Positions 1 through 7,830 of a stretch of 17,894 nucleotides of DNA are shown piece after piece. The position numbers and the translations under genes were made by a program. Each line of letters begins with the position of its first letter. Position 1 is the first letter of the stretch. A model generated the notes under the pieces. The model had not been told where the DNA came from. It was given only the letters and a program-made list of their open reading frames with translations, and did no database searches. The stretch covers positions 1 to 17,894 of the forward strand of contig CAYOUV010000062.1 in the NCBI GenBank assembly GCA_964407265.1. Reading direction: 5' to 3'. The DNA is from CAYOUV01 sp964407265. Lineage in GTDB: Bacteria; Chloroflexota; Anaerolineae; Anaerolineales; Villigracilaceae.

Positions 1-30
1 AATCACCTTACGCCCCCCATATTTGGGGTA

Positions 31-61
31 AAAAGAGCCTCCATTTACTGGAGGTTCTTTT
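31..61. terminator. Bidirectional rho-independent terminator
   Basis: A 13-bp stem (31-43 with 49-61, one G-T pair at 37/55) closes a 5-nt loop TTTAC. The stem starts with an A-run and ends with a T-run, so it can act on both strands. It probably ends a gene lying left of the window and also the minus-strand transcript of the zinc-ribbon gene at 190-381. A smaller hairpin (CCCCA..TGGGG, about 15-28) sits just before it. Confidence 0.75.
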
Positions 62-189
62 GATTCCCTGGATACAGGTTTGTGCAAGCCAAGTGGATTT
101 ACCGAAAGAAATCGAGTTATTTGTCAGGCAAAAGCAGGTATTTAAACACAATCAAGTCGGCAACGGCTTGCGGGGGAAAATCAATTATC

Positions 190-381
190 TCACTCAGATC
201 CGGACAGGTCGGGGGCAGCCTCCCAGCAATCCTGGCAGATCCACAACTCACCGAACTCGTCGTAACCGACCAGCCGCCAAATTCCCTCACTTCTCTCAGC
301 GCAGGAAAAGCAGGTATAGCCGGCGCCTTCTTCGAGCGCCAGCACCTGCGATTTATCGATAGGACGAATCTGTTTGACCAT
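190..381 (-). CDS. Small zinc-ribbon-like protein, unknown function
   Basis: This encodes a 63-aa soluble protein starting at ATG 381 (a TTG one codon earlier is also possible). It carries two CxxC knuckles, CFSC and CQDC, about 26 residues apart. They flank an aromatic, acidic stretch (GIWRLVGYDEFGELW). This is the usual spacing of a zinc-ribbon metal site, and no other domain is visible. No strong Shine-Dalgarno is seen; an AGG lies about 12 nt upstream. A minus-strand promoter at 628-656 could supply a transcript with a long leader, and the hairpin at 31-61 could end it. I do not recognise the family. The paired CxxC motifs argue for a real gene, but its short length keeps confidence moderate. 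Confidence 0.45.
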   Translation of the reverse strand: MVKQIRPIDKSQVLALEEGAGYTCFSCAERSEGIWRLVGYDEFGELWICQDCWEAAPDLSGSE

Positions 382-388
382 CAAAATA

Positions 389-627
389 TCAGGACCTGCT
401 TACGGCAGGGTGGTCCAGCGCAGACCGGTTTGGTAACGGGAGAGGCGCACAGAGAATCATCGCACTACAGCGCTCCAGTTCGAGGAATAAGGCAGGCTGC
501 GCCTGCCCGCTGATATCAGACAACCGGCCTCCATAGTCTCCCGTCTTTTCCAAAGCCAGTCGAATCTTGTCCGGATCTTTCAAACTGCTGGTTCAAACAA
601 CCTGTAGACTCTATCCGGCTAATTATC
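389..627 (-). other. Apparent 5' leader with no convincing gene
   Basis: This stretch lies between the minus-strand promoter and the zinc-ribbon gene. One 64-codon frame (583-389) is open, but it begins with TTG, has no ribosome binding site and ends in low-complexity residues. I see no gene I can support. If the promoter call is right, this is an untranslated leader of about 240 nt. Confidence 0.3.
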
Positions 628-656
628 ATTATAGAGACCCCTGCCGCGTACTGCAA
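628..656 (-). promoter_or_regulatory. Candidate sigma-70-type promoter, minus strand
   Basis: On the minus strand there is a perfect -10 TATAAT (633-628). A weak -35 TTGCAG (656-651) lies 17 nt upstream. It points toward the zinc-ribbon gene. Confidence 0.45.
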
Positions 657-672
657 TAGATAATCATCACCT

Positions 673-701
673 TTGCCTAGACAAATGTACTGGACTTATA
701 C
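673..701 (+). promoter_or_regulatory. Candidate promoter for the HD-GYP sensor gene
   Basis: A -35-like TTGCCT (673-678), a 17-nt spacer and a -10-like TTATAC (696-701) precede the sensor gene by about 130 nt. Both hexamers are imperfect, so this is only a suggestion. Confidence 0.3.
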
Positions 702-832
702 GCCCGGCCTGAACGGGGACATCAAATATAAGGGCTTCGATGATTGGGTTCTACACTTTGATGATCGTAATGGTAACGCAATTAACCTATGTGTATGTTA
801 ATAATCCGGTTATGATAAAAACGAGGTGTACC

Positions 833-3800
833 ATGAAAGAATCGACTCAAGGGCCTTTCAACAGCATCGTCGAAAATGTTTCGGATGTGATCGCCGTACT
901 GGATGCGGACGGTACCATCCGCTACGTCAACCCGGCCGCCAAACACAGGCTCGGACATTCAACCAAACAGATGCAGGGGAAAAATATCGCCAAATTCATT
1001 CACCCGGATGACCTGCCCACCGCGCTGGAAGCCTTCCAGCACCGCATCGAACACCCGCAGGCACCAACCGGTTCTTTCATGCAAGTGCGACTCCATCACA
1101 AAAACGGACAGTGGCGTAACTTCGAGGGCATGCTGGACAATCTGCTGGATGACCCGCAAGTCACAAGGATCGTGCTGATTGCACGCGACGTGACCGAGCG
1201 CAAACGTGCGGAAGAAGCTCTCAACCAGCGGGCTAAAGAACTTCAATCGCTACAGGCTAACGTACTTGAGATCACAGCCCCACACGTGTTGTCCAACCTG
1301 CTCAGCACGATCGTTGAACGCGCTGCCGACCTCCTGGATGCAGATAGTGGCGGCCTGTATCTGTGCGACCCGGAAAGGCAGGAAGCACACTGTGTGGTGA
1401 GTTACAACACAACCAAAGACTATACGGGCACCGTGCTTAAATATGGCGAGGGTGCGGCTGGTTTGGTAGCCCAAACCGGAGAACCGCTGATTGTCGACGA
1501 TTATCGCACCTGGTCCGGTAGTGCAGTTGTTTATAGTGAGGAAAAACCCTTCGAGCGCTTGATTTCAGCACCCATGCTCTGGCAAGGTCAGGTAATCGGC
1601 GTGATCCACGTCTTGCGCTCCGAGGGAGATACGCGCTTCACCCAGGCCAACCTGGAACTGCTGTCCTTCTTTGCCAACCATGCCGCCATTGCTGTCATAA
1701 ATACTCGCCAGATGGAAAGTCTCAAGCTGGAATTAACCGAGCGCAAGCGGGCCCAAGAAGCCCTGCGCGAGAGTGAACACCGTTACCAAACCCTGACTGA
1801 AATATCCCAGGTGGGTATCTTCAGAACCGATCTGCAGGGAAAGACAACCTATGTCAATCCGCGCTGGTGCGAGATTTCCGGGTTGGCGACCGCCCAAGCC
1901 CTGGGCAACGGCTGGCTTTCGGTTGTGCATCCCGAGGATCGCGACGCCCTGGCCGCGGGTTGGCGGCAGACCACCCAGGATCAGAGCACATCGGTGACGG
2001 AATACCGTTTTCTGCGGCCCGATGGCACGCTGGCTTGGGTGATGGGCCAGGCTGTACCGGAAAGAGATTCCAGCGGCAAGATCGTCGGCTATGTAGGCAC
2101 GATCACCGACATCACCGAGCGCAAGCGGGCTGAAGTGGCCCTGCAGGAAAGCGAGGCGCGTTATCGCTCGCTGGCCGAAGCCGCCCATGAGATGATCATC
2201 GTCGTGGATCATGAAAGCCAGATCAAATATACTAACCAGTTTGCAGCCGAGCAACTTGGCAAATTACCGCACGAACTGATTGGGAAAAGTATTGCTGAAA
2301 TCTTCCCACCTGAAATTGCCAAGCGTCAACGAGCGAATTTGCAGAAAGTCTTCCAATACGGAGAATCCTTCTACACAGAAGCGCCGAGTGTATTCCAGGG
2401 CCACACAATCTGGCTGGGCACCTGGCTGTCGCCGATTAAAACTGCATACGGAAAGGTAAATGCCGTGCTTGTCATCTCGCGCGATATCACCGAGCGCAAG
2501 CAGGCTGAAGAAAAATTGCGCGAAAGCGAAGAAAAATTTAAGAAAGCCTTCTATACAAGTCCGGATTCGATCAACATTAATCGTCTCGAGGATGGGATGT
2601 ATATTTCTATCAACAATGGATTTACCCAAATCACAGGTTATTCCGAAGATGATGTTATCGGCAAAACCTCGCTCGAGATCAATATCTGGAATAACCCGGA
2701 AGACAGAAGCCGGTTAGTGGCTGGTCTCAAGCAGAGCGGGGAAGTCCAAAATCTCGAGGCACCTTTTCGTATGAAAAATGGGGACATCACATATGGCCTC
2801 ATGTCTGCAGCCATAATTGACCTGAACGGCACGCCTCATATCATCAGCGTCACCAGAGACATCACCGAGCGCAAACAGGCAGAGGAAAGCCTGCGCCAGT
2901 CTGAGAACAAATTACGCGCCTTGTTCGCCGCCATGACGGATGCCATCATCGTCTACGATTCAGATGGCCGCTACCTCGAGATCGCACCCACCAACCCGAT
3001 CAACCTCTACATAACCCCAGATGAAATGCTCGGCAAGACCGTTGCGGAAGTTTTACCACCCGAACAGGCCGAATTATGCCTCAAAGCCATCCGTCAGGCC
3101 CTGAAAACGCAAGAACTGACTAATGTGGAATACAGCCTGCCAGTCAGAAAAAAGGTGCTCTGGTTTTCGGCGCTCATATCGCCGCTCTCAACCAATTCGG
3201 TCATCTGGGTGGCACGCGACATTACCGAACGCAGGCGTGCTGAGCAGGAGATCGAACATCGCTTGGCAGAACTGGAAGCGATCAACCGCATCTCGACCGC
3301 TCTTCGGGGTGCCCAGACGCTGGATGAAATGCTGCCACGCCTGCTTGATGAGACCCTGAATATGCTGGGAACCGACACGGGTGTCATCTGGCTCTACGAC
3401 CTTCCCGGCAACAAAATTTTCCGGTCTGCCGCCCGCGGCTGGTTCACCCAACTCAAGGATGTGAAGATTACAACAAGAGAAGGGATTGCCGGTCATGTGT
3501 TCCAAACTGACAATGCACACATTTCTCCCGAATTCGTCAAGGATGCGCTCACCCGCAAAGCTGCCCTGCCCCAGATTCCCGCCGGCTGGGGCGGCATCTG
3601 CGTTCCGATCCACACCGAACAGGAAACCATCGGCGTCCTTTTCGTCTCGGTGCAATTGCCGCGTCAGCTGGGACAAGAGGAAGCCAATCTACTGACCACC
3701 ATCTCCGAGATTGCCGGCAACGCATTCCGCCGTGCCGGACTGCACGAACAGACCGAACAACAAGTACGACGTCTGGCCGCCCTGCGCTCGATAGACATGG

Positions 3801-4861
3801 CGATCAGCTCCGTGTTCGATCTGCGTCTGACCCTGAACATTTTGCTCGACCACATCGTCACGCAATTAAAAGTGGATGCTGCCAACATTCTGCTTTACAA
3901 TCCACACACGCAGATATTGGAACACGGTGCCGGGCGTGGCTTCTGGTCAACAACGCAGGCTCACCTGCGCCTGCGGCTGGGCGATAGCCTGGCCGGGCGT
4001 GCTGCCCTGGAGCGGCGCATGGTCAGTGTAGCTGATCTTCGAACGCAACAAGCGGATAATTCCAAGCCCGAGTTGTTGTCTGGTGAAAATTTCATTACCT
4101 ATTATGCCGTGCCCCTGATCACCAAAGGGGAAATCAAGGGTGTTCTGGAAATTTTCAACCGTGCGCCTCTCGACCCCAATGAAGAATGGCTGCGTTTCCT
4201 GGAAACTCTGGCTGGGCAGGCAGCGATCGCCATCGAAGATGCCAGGTTGTTCGAAGACTTGCAGCGTTCGAAGCTGGAACTGGAGCTGGCGTACGATGCC
4301 ACCATTGAAGGCTGGTCAAAGGTACTCGACCTGCGTGATGCAGATACCGAAGGCCACACCCAGCGTGTCGCAGAAATGACCATCCAGGTGGCGCGGAGAT
4401 TGGACATATCCGAGACCAACCTAGTGCATATCCGACGGGGAACGCTGCTTCACGATATTGGCAAAATGGGTGTACCAGACAGTATTTTGAACAAGCCCGG
4501 TCCGCTTTCTGACGAGGAATGGGTCATCATGCGCAAACATCCGCTATTTGCCTACAACATGCTTTCCTCGATTTCCTACCTGCGTCCGGCCCTGGATATC
4601 CCTTATTGCCATCACGAAAGATGGGACGGCACGGGTTACCCGCGCGGACTGAAAGGTGAACAAATCCCGTTGGCGGCGCGCGTCTTCGCCGTGGTAGACG
4701 TATGGGACGCCCTGAACTCCGACCGTCCATATCGAAAAGCCTGGACCAGCAAGAAAGCGCTCGACCATATCCGCTCCGAATCCGGGAAACACTTCGATCC
4801 GCAGGTCGTGCGCGTTTTCCTGGAGTTTCTGGATAACTACTTCGCCAAAGAGAAGAAGTAG
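833..4861 (+). CDS. PAS/GAF multisensor HD-GYP cyclic-di-GMP phosphodiesterase
   Basis: This is a 1342-aa cytoplasmic signalling protein. The domains in order are PAS (about 8-122), GAF (152-290), four PAS (314-430, 440-555, 565-680, 690-800), two GAF (812-970, 979-1140) and a C-terminal HD-GYP (about 1160-1335). Every PAS ends in the linker D-[IV]-TERK/R. The HD-GYP domain is intact: HDIGK begins at H1207, and HHERWDGTGYP spans 1260-1270. By family knowledge it hydrolyses c-di-GMP. The many PAS/GAF domains would bind heme, flavin, cyclic nucleotides or other ligands, but none can be named from sequence. No transmembrane segment, receiver, kinase or GGDEF domain is seen. I chose ATG 833 because GAGGTG lies 4 nt upstream. 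An in-frame ATG at 740, also with AAGGG nearby, would add 31 hydrophobic residues. Confidence 0.93.
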   Translation: MKESTQGPFNSIVENVSDVIAVLDADGTIRYVNPAAKHRLGHSTKQMQGKNIAKFIHPDDLPTALEAFQHRIEHPQAPTGSFMQVRLHHKNGQWRNFEGMLDNLLDDPQVTRIVLIARDVTERKRAEEALNQRAKELQSLQANVLEITAPHVLSNLLSTIVERAADLLDADSGGLYLCDPERQEAHCVVSYNTTKDYTGTVLKYGEGAAGLVAQTGEPLIVDDYRTWSGSAVVYSEEKPFERLISAPMLWQGQVIGVIHVLRSEGDTRFTQANLELLSFFANHAAIAVINTRQMESLKLELTERKRAQEALRESEHRYQTLTEISQVGIFRTDLQGKTTYVNPRWCEISGLATAQALGNGWLSVVHPEDRDALAAGWRQTTQDQSTSVTEYRFLRPDGTLAWVMGQAVPERDSSGKIVGYVGTITDITERKRAEVALQESEARYRSLAEAAHEMIIVVDHESQIKYTNQFAAEQLGKLPHELIGKSIAEIFPPEIAKRQRANLQKVFQYGESFYTEAPSVFQGHTIWLGTWLSPIKTAYGKVNAVLVISRDITERKQAEEKLRESEEKFKKAFYTSPDSININRLEDGMYISINNGFTQITGYSEDDVIGKTSLEINIWNNPEDRSRLVAGLKQSGEVQNLEAPFRMKNGDITYGLMSAAIIDLNGTPHIISVTRDITERKQAEESLRQSENKLRALFAAMTDAIIVYDSDGRYLEIAPTNPINLYITPDEMLGKTVAEVLPPEQAELCLKAIRQALKTQELTNVEYSLPVRKKVLWFSALISPLSTNSVIWVARDITERRRAEQEIEHRLAELEAINRISTALRGAQTLDEMLPRLLDETLNMLGTDTGVIWLYDLPGNKIFRSAARGWFTQLKDVKITTREGIAGHVFQTDNAHISPEFVKDALTRKAALPQIPAGWGGICVPIHTEQETIGVLFVSVQLPRQLGQEEANLLTTISEIAGNAFRRAGLHEQTEQQVRRLAALRSIDMAISSVFDLRLTLNILLDHIVTQLKVDAANILLYNPHTQILEHGAGRGFWSTTQAHLRLRLGDSLAGRAALERRMVSVADLRTQQADNSKPELLSGENFITYYAVPLITKGEIKGVLEIFNRAPLDPNEEWLRFLETLAGQAAIAIEDARLFEDLQRSKLELELAYDATIEGWSKVLDLRDADTEGHTQRVAEMTIQVARRLDISETNLVHIRRGTLLHDIGKMGVPDSILNKPGPLSDEEWVIMRKHPLFAYNMLSSISYLRPALDIPYCHHERWDGTGYPRGLKGEQIPLAARVFAVVDVWDALNSDRPYRKAWTSKKALDHIRSESGKHFDPQVVRVFLEFLDNYFAKEKK

Positions 4862-4881
4862 ACCCTTAAAATTGTCTGACC

Positions 4882-4903
4882 TGCTTGGGTTTTCACCCAA
4901 GCA
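4882..4903. terminator. Strong hairpin after the HD-GYP gene
   Basis: A perfect 9-bp stem TGCTTGGGT/ACCCAAGCA with a 4-nt loop lies 20 nt after the stop codon. No T-run follows on plus, so it may be an imprecise terminator or mRNA 3' protection. Read on minus, the loop is GAAA, a stable GNRA tetraloop. Confidence 0.4.
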
Positions 4904-5059
4904 CCGTCCAGAGCGGGAGTGTGCACCTGTTGGCGCAAGCAACCCGCCGGGAACCGGGTCCGAAGCGGGCAGGTCCGCCCCTAACGGCGCCGCGGGGGAT
5001 TATAATCTCCCTCACAAAGGCTTGCTTTGCAATGCCAATACAATGGAAAAGGTAAGAGG
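4904..5059 (+). promoter_or_regulatory. GC-rich intergenic region with a palindromic TATAAT before phhB
   Basis: 4904-4993 is very GC-rich with short complementary arms (GGCGC near 4932 with GCGCC near 4986; CCCGC with GCGGG between them). It may be structured RNA. TATAAT at 5001-5006 lies inside an imperfect inverted repeat, 4994-5011 (GGG-N-GATTA/TAATC-N-CCC). No -35 is visible, so an activator or repressor could act here. The phhB ribosome binding site AAAAGG (5047-5052) lies 7 nt before its ATG. Confidence 0.35.
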
Positions 5060-5404
5060 ATGACTGATTTATATCAAATGAAATGTGTAGCCTGCCGCGG
5101 CGACCAGCCGGTTTTGACCGATCAGCAAATCGCTGAGTTCCAGCCGCAGGTGCCGGAATGGCAGGTCAGGGAAGTGGGACAGGTCAAGCGGCTCGAGCGG
5201 GTCTTCAAGCTCCAGGACTTCGTCGAAGCCCTGGCCTTTACGAACAAGATCGGAACGCTGGCTGAAATAGAGGGACACCATCCCTTGATCGTGACCGAAT
5301 ACGGCCGCGTGACGGTCAACTGGTGGACGCACAAGATCCAGGGACTGCATCAAAACGACTTCATTATGGCTGCCAAGACGGATAAATTATATGGAACCAA
5401 TTGA
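5060..5404 (+). CDS. phhB: Pterin-4a-carbinolamine dehydratase (PCD/DCoH)
   Basis: This 114-aa protein dehydrates 4a-hydroxytetrahydropterin, the product released by aromatic amino acid hydroxylases, so the cofactor can be reduced again. The family signature is present: EGHHP with H73-H74, then WWTH with H91, and NDFIMAAKTD near the C-terminus. The N-terminal CVAC is also typical of bacterial PhhB. ATG 5060 is chosen because AAAAGG lies 7 nt upstream; a TTG 11 codons earlier is open but unsupported. It overlaps folE by 14 nt, so the two are co-transcribed and probably translationally coupled. The phenylalanine hydroxylase it would serve lies 2.4 kb downstream on the same strand. Confidence 0.93.
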   Translation: MTDLYQMKCVACRGDQPVLTDQQIAEFQPQVPEWQVREVGQVKRLERVFKLQDFVEALAFTNKIGTLAEIEGHHPLIVTEYGRVTVNWWTHKIQGLHQNDFIMAAKTDKLYGTN

Positions 5405-6026
5405 TTTTGACGACGACCTGAGCGAGCAGCAGGTAAGCGACAGCGGGATCGACAGCCCGGCCGTGGAAACTGCCATCCAGGCCATGCTGCGCGCCTTTGG
5501 GGAAAATCCCGAACGCCAGGGACTGAAAAACACCCCCCAGCGCGTCGGGCGCATGTACACTGAGCTATTGAGCGGTTACAACGCCGATCCGGTTAAAATT
5601 GTCAACGGTGCGCTTTTCAACGTCTCCTACGACGAGATGGTGATCGTGCGCGATATCGAGTTCTACAGCTTGTGCGAACATCACCTGCTGCCCTTCATGG
5701 GCCGCGTTCACGTGGCCTATATCCCCGACGGCAAGGTACTCGGCCTGTCAAAGATCCCACGCATTGTGGATATGTATGCCCGCCGTCTGCAGGTCCAGGA
5801 ACGCATGACGCGCCAGATCGCCGACTTTCTCAGCGACCTGCTGCATCCGCATGGCGTGGCGGTGGTAGTGGAGGGCTTGCACCTGTGCATGATGATGCGC
5901 GGCATCAAAAAGAAGGACGCGCGCATGACCACCTCCGCCATGCACGGCGGTTTCCGCAAAAATGCCATGACTCGCCAGGAGTTCCTGGAAAACATCAGCC
6001 GCGGTTCCAGTCCGCTGCAGATCTGA
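5391..6026 (+). CDS. folE: GTP cyclohydrolase I
   Basis: This 211-aa enzyme converts GTP to 7,8-dihydroneopterin triphosphate, the first step to folate and tetrahydropterins. The zinc site is complete: C95 and H98 in the CEHH motif, and C166 in LHLCMMMRG. The substrate-binding segments LGLSKIPRIVDMYARRLQVQERMT and TSAMHG are also visible. Length fits the type IA family, with about 20 acidic N-terminal residues extra. The start codon lies inside phhB (14-nt overlap) and lacks a strong ribosome binding site, in line with coupling. Linking folE to phhB, rather than to folP, suggests that the pterin made here serves the hydroxylase as well as folate. Confidence 0.96.
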   Translation: MEPIDFDDDLSEQQVSDSGIDSPAVETAIQAMLRAFGENPERQGLKNTPQRVGRMYTELLSGYNADPVKIVNGALFNVSYDEMVIVRDIEFYSLCEHHLLPFMGRVHVAYIPDGKVLGLSKIPRIVDMYARRLQVQERMTRQIADFLSDLLHPHGVAVVVEGLHLCMMMRGIKKKDARMTTSAMHGGFRKNAMTRQEFLENISRGSSPLQI

Positions 6027-6058
6027 CAATCCAGCGGCTTTACCGGCATCTTCCCCCA

Positions 6059-6541
6059 TCAAACCGAGCTCAAAACTTCCGGGCGCGCCTCAATCCAGGT
6101 CTGGCGGCGCATGTGTTCGGCCACCTGCGCCAGGGTCTCGTAATTGGATGGGTGCTGGAAATCCGGCAGCAGTTCCGCCAGCGGTACGACCACAAATGCG
6201 TTCGACCAGAACTCCCCCCCGAACGGCTCCTCGTCGAACAGGATGATGTCGATGTCGATGCTGCGCGGGGCATATTTGTCCGCAGTGCGGATACGTCCCA
6301 GGGCGGCTTCGATCGGCCGGATGACCTGTTCCTTCAATTCGCGCGCTGACAGGGGAGTCTTGAACAAAATGCAGGCGTTCAGGAAATCTGGCCCATTGGA
6401 CCCGAAGGCGTGCGATTCCCAGGCGTTCGAGCTGGCCTGCACCTGTCCGTGCGCGCGCAGCAGGCGGACGGCCTGCGGCAGGTTGTACTCGGGTGCGATG
6501 TTGGAGCCGAGGTTCAGGTAAGCTTCGTGGAGCTCAGGCAT
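6059..6541 (-). CDS. folK: 6-hydroxymethyl-7,8-dihydropterin pyrophosphokinase (HPPK)
   Basis: This 160-aa enzyme transfers pyrophosphate from ATP to 6-hydroxymethyl-dihydropterin. The family motifs appear in order: YLNLGSN at the N-terminus, FLNACILF, ALGRIR, and the metal/ATP motif PRSIDIDIILFD. FVVVPLAELLPDFQHP follows, in place of the usual R-x-FVL-x-PL. ATG 6541 (MPELHEAY) is chosen because homology starts there; an upstream extension to 6613 has no family content. The start overlaps the folB stop by 8 nt. It is the last gene of the SDR-folB-folK operon and converges on folE with a 32-nt gap. Confidence 0.93.
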   Translation of the reverse strand: MPELHEAYLNLGSNIAPEYNLPQAVRLLRAHGQVQASSNAWESHAFGSNGPDFLNACILFKTPLSARELKEQVIRPIEAALGRIRTADKYAPRSIDIDIILFDEEPFGGEFWSNAFVVVPLAELLPDFQHPSNYETLAQVAEHMRRQTWIEARPEVLSSV

Positions 6542-6890
6542 CGCGGCTGCGTTCGATCTCCACTCCCACCGAGCCGGAGAAGCGCACCGCTCCCGGTTTC
6601 TCCACCCGCACAATCACCCGCTGCACACCGCTTTCATCTAAACAAAGGGCGGCCAGGTCGTTGGCCAGCGCCTCGACTGTCAGGCGCGCCGCCGTCTCCG
6701 CGTGGGCCTGGACCTTTTTAGCCAGCGCTCGGTAGTCGACGCAATCCGCCAGGTCATCGCTGCTGGCTGCCGGGCGGGTATCGGTGAAAACCGTGATGTT
6801 GATCAGGATATCCTGCGGTTTCTCGCGCTCCCAGTCGTTGACGCCGATAATGCCGCGCGCGACCAGATCCTTAATAAAGACTTTGTCCAT
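6534..6890 (-). CDS. folB: Dihydroneopterin aldolase
   Basis: This 118-aa protein is of the FolB/FolX fold. It cleaves 7,8-dihydroneopterin to 6-hydroxymethyl-dihydropterin and glycolaldehyde, and some relatives epimerise to monapterin. The recognisable parts are the N-terminal DLVARGIIGVNDWER, the conserved VDYRAL, and the catalytic lysine in VRVEKPGAVRF. AGGAG lies 5 nt before ATG 6890, making that start better than the ATG one codon earlier. The gene sits 8 nt after the SDR gene and overlaps folK by 8 nt. FolB versus FolX function cannot be separated from sequence alone. The neighbouring folK favours aldolase, while the FolM-like SDR leaves epimerase open. Confidence 0.92.
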   Translation of the reverse strand: MDKVFIKDLVARGIIGVNDWEREKPQDILINITVFTDTRPAASSDDLADCVDYRALAKKVQAHAETAARLTVEALANDLAALCLDESGVQRVIVRVEKPGAVRFSGSVGVEIERSRDA

Positions 6891-6898
6891 CATCGCTC

Positions 6899-7633
6899 CT
6901 AAACCAGGTGCCGCCCGCCATCCACGTGGACGACCTCGCCCGTGACGTAGGATGCGCCGGCCAGCAAAAAGACCAGGGCTTCCTGGACTTCCTGTGTTTC
7001 GCTCCAGCGCCCGAGCGGGACTTTTTGAATCACCTCCGGGCTGGCCCCGCCGTCTGCGGGCGGGAGCACAGCCCCCAGCGCCAACCCGTTGACCGTGATG
7101 CGCGGTGCCAGCGCGACGGCCAGCGAGCTGGTCAGGGTTGCCAGGGCAGCCTTGCTGACCGTGTAGGGGAAATGGTCCGCGCCGGGACGCAGGGCGCGCC
7201 AATCCAGGATGTTGACGATGCGGCCTTGTGCGCCTTCCGGGAGCTGCTCCGCAAAGGCCTGGCTGAGCAGGAAGGGCGCCGTCAGGTTGACCATCAGGTG
7301 GCGGTCCCAGGCGGGGAGGGTCGTTTCAGGCAGGGAGAGCGGCTCAAAGATAGCGGCGCTGTTGACCAGCGCGTAGAGCGGGGCGAATTGATTGGCCCGG
7401 GTGATGAGCGCAGCCGCCTCGACCGGTTGGGCCAGGTCCGCAGCGACCACCCAGGCACGGCGCCCCAGCGCGCGAATCGCGTCCCGCGTTTCGGCGGCCT
7501 GTTCAGGAGAATGCCCGTGATGGATGATGACATCCGCACCGGCCTGAGCGCACCCCAGCGCAAACAAGCGTCCCACACGGCGCGCGGCTCCGGTGATCAA
7601 CACAACCTTTCCGCTCAGAGATTCTTCTTTCAT
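6899..7633 (-). CDS. SDR oxidoreductase, pteridine reductase / FolM-like
   Basis: This is a 244-aa classical short-chain dehydrogenase. The nucleotide motif is TGAARRVG, and the catalytic YTVSK follows. The usual SDR serine is replaced by an aspartate (NILDWRA), giving the D-Y-K arrangement known in PTR1 pteridine reductases and FolM-type dihydromonapterin reductases. The HHGHS segment after the second strand also fits that NADPH-dependent group. By inference it reduces dihydropterin (or dihydrofolate) to the tetrahydro form. Its operon with folB and folK, and its place between folE and phenylalanine hydroxylase, support this. ATG 7633 is chosen because a good promoter puts the transcript start only about 2 nt upstream. 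An ATG at 7651 would lie upstream of that point. A generic 3-oxoacyl-ACP reductase-like role is less likely. Confidence 0.82.
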   Translation of the reverse strand: MKEESLSGKVVLITGAARRVGRLFALGCAQAGADVIIHHGHSPEQAAETRDAIRALGRRAWVVAADLAQPVEAAALITRANQFAPLYALVNSAAIFEPLSLPETTLPAWDRHLMVNLTAPFLLSQAFAEQLPEGAQGRIVNILDWRALRPGADHFPYTVSKAALATLTSSLAVALAPRITVNGLALGAVLPPADGGASPEVIQKVPLGRWSETQEVQEALVFLLAGASYVTGEVVHVDGGRHLV

Positions 7634-7641
7634 CGATAGGA

Positions 7642-7670
7642 ATTTTATCATCTACACATACCCACATCAA
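7642..7670 (-). promoter_or_regulatory. Promoter of the SDR-folB-folK operon (near-leaderless)
   Basis: On minus, -35 TTGATG (7670-7665), a 17-nt spacer and -10 TAAAAT (7647-7642) are followed after 8 nt by ATG 7633. Transcription would start about 2 nt before the start codon, so the mRNA is essentially leaderless. No Shine-Dalgarno is present, which agrees. Confidence 0.6.
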
Positions 7671-7681
7671 TCGAAGCTTCA

Positions 7682-7704
7682 AAGTGGACTTTCTTTATCC
7701 ACTT
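7682..7704. repeat. Inverted repeat next to the phhA -35 box
   Basis: Arms AAGTGGA (7682-7688) and TCCACTT (7698-7704) are separated by 9 nt. They end one base before the phhA -35 hexamer and lie in the divergent promoter region, so an operator is plausible. Confidence 0.4.
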
Positions 7705-7705
7705 C

Positions 7706-7734
7706 TTGACTTCCATTTTTGGAGGTGATAATAT
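7706..7734 (+). promoter_or_regulatory. Promoter of phenylalanine hydroxylase gene
   Basis: -35 TTGACT (7706-7711), 17-nt spacer, -10 TAATAT (7729-7734): a near-consensus sigma-70-type promoter. The start near 7741 gives a leader of about 90 nt. That leader contains a 14-bp perfect palindrome CAAGCCATGGCTTG (7772-7785) and ends with AAAGGTG about 7 nt before ATG 7831. Confidence 0.65.
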
Positions 7735-7830
7735 CTCTATGAAATGCAAAGTTCATCGCCGTAAATCCCGCCAAGCCATGGCTTGATGAGTGCTGCCACT
7801 AACTTACTGGGTTGAGAAAGGTGCCAAAAG

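Noticed and set aside
389..583. 64-codon open frame on minus
   Set aside because: Starts with TTG, has no ribosome binding site, no family features and ends in low complexity; a stop lies 3 codons upstream.
740..832. Upstream ATG for the HD-GYP sensor giving a 31-aa hydrophobic N-terminus
   Set aside because: ATG 833 has a better ribosome binding site and PAS homology starts right after it. The 740 start is not excluded.
1187..3240. Repeated DITERK-coding DNA as a tandem repeat or recombination site
   Set aside because: It is the conserved PAS linker recurring at protein level; DNA copies differ and are about 330-430 bp apart within one gene.
4930..4992. Possible SRP (4.5S) RNA, because of AACCGGGTC and AGGTCCG strings
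   Set aside because: The invariant domain IV loop sequence (GGAAGG..AGCAGC) is absent and the arms do not form the expected single long hairpin.
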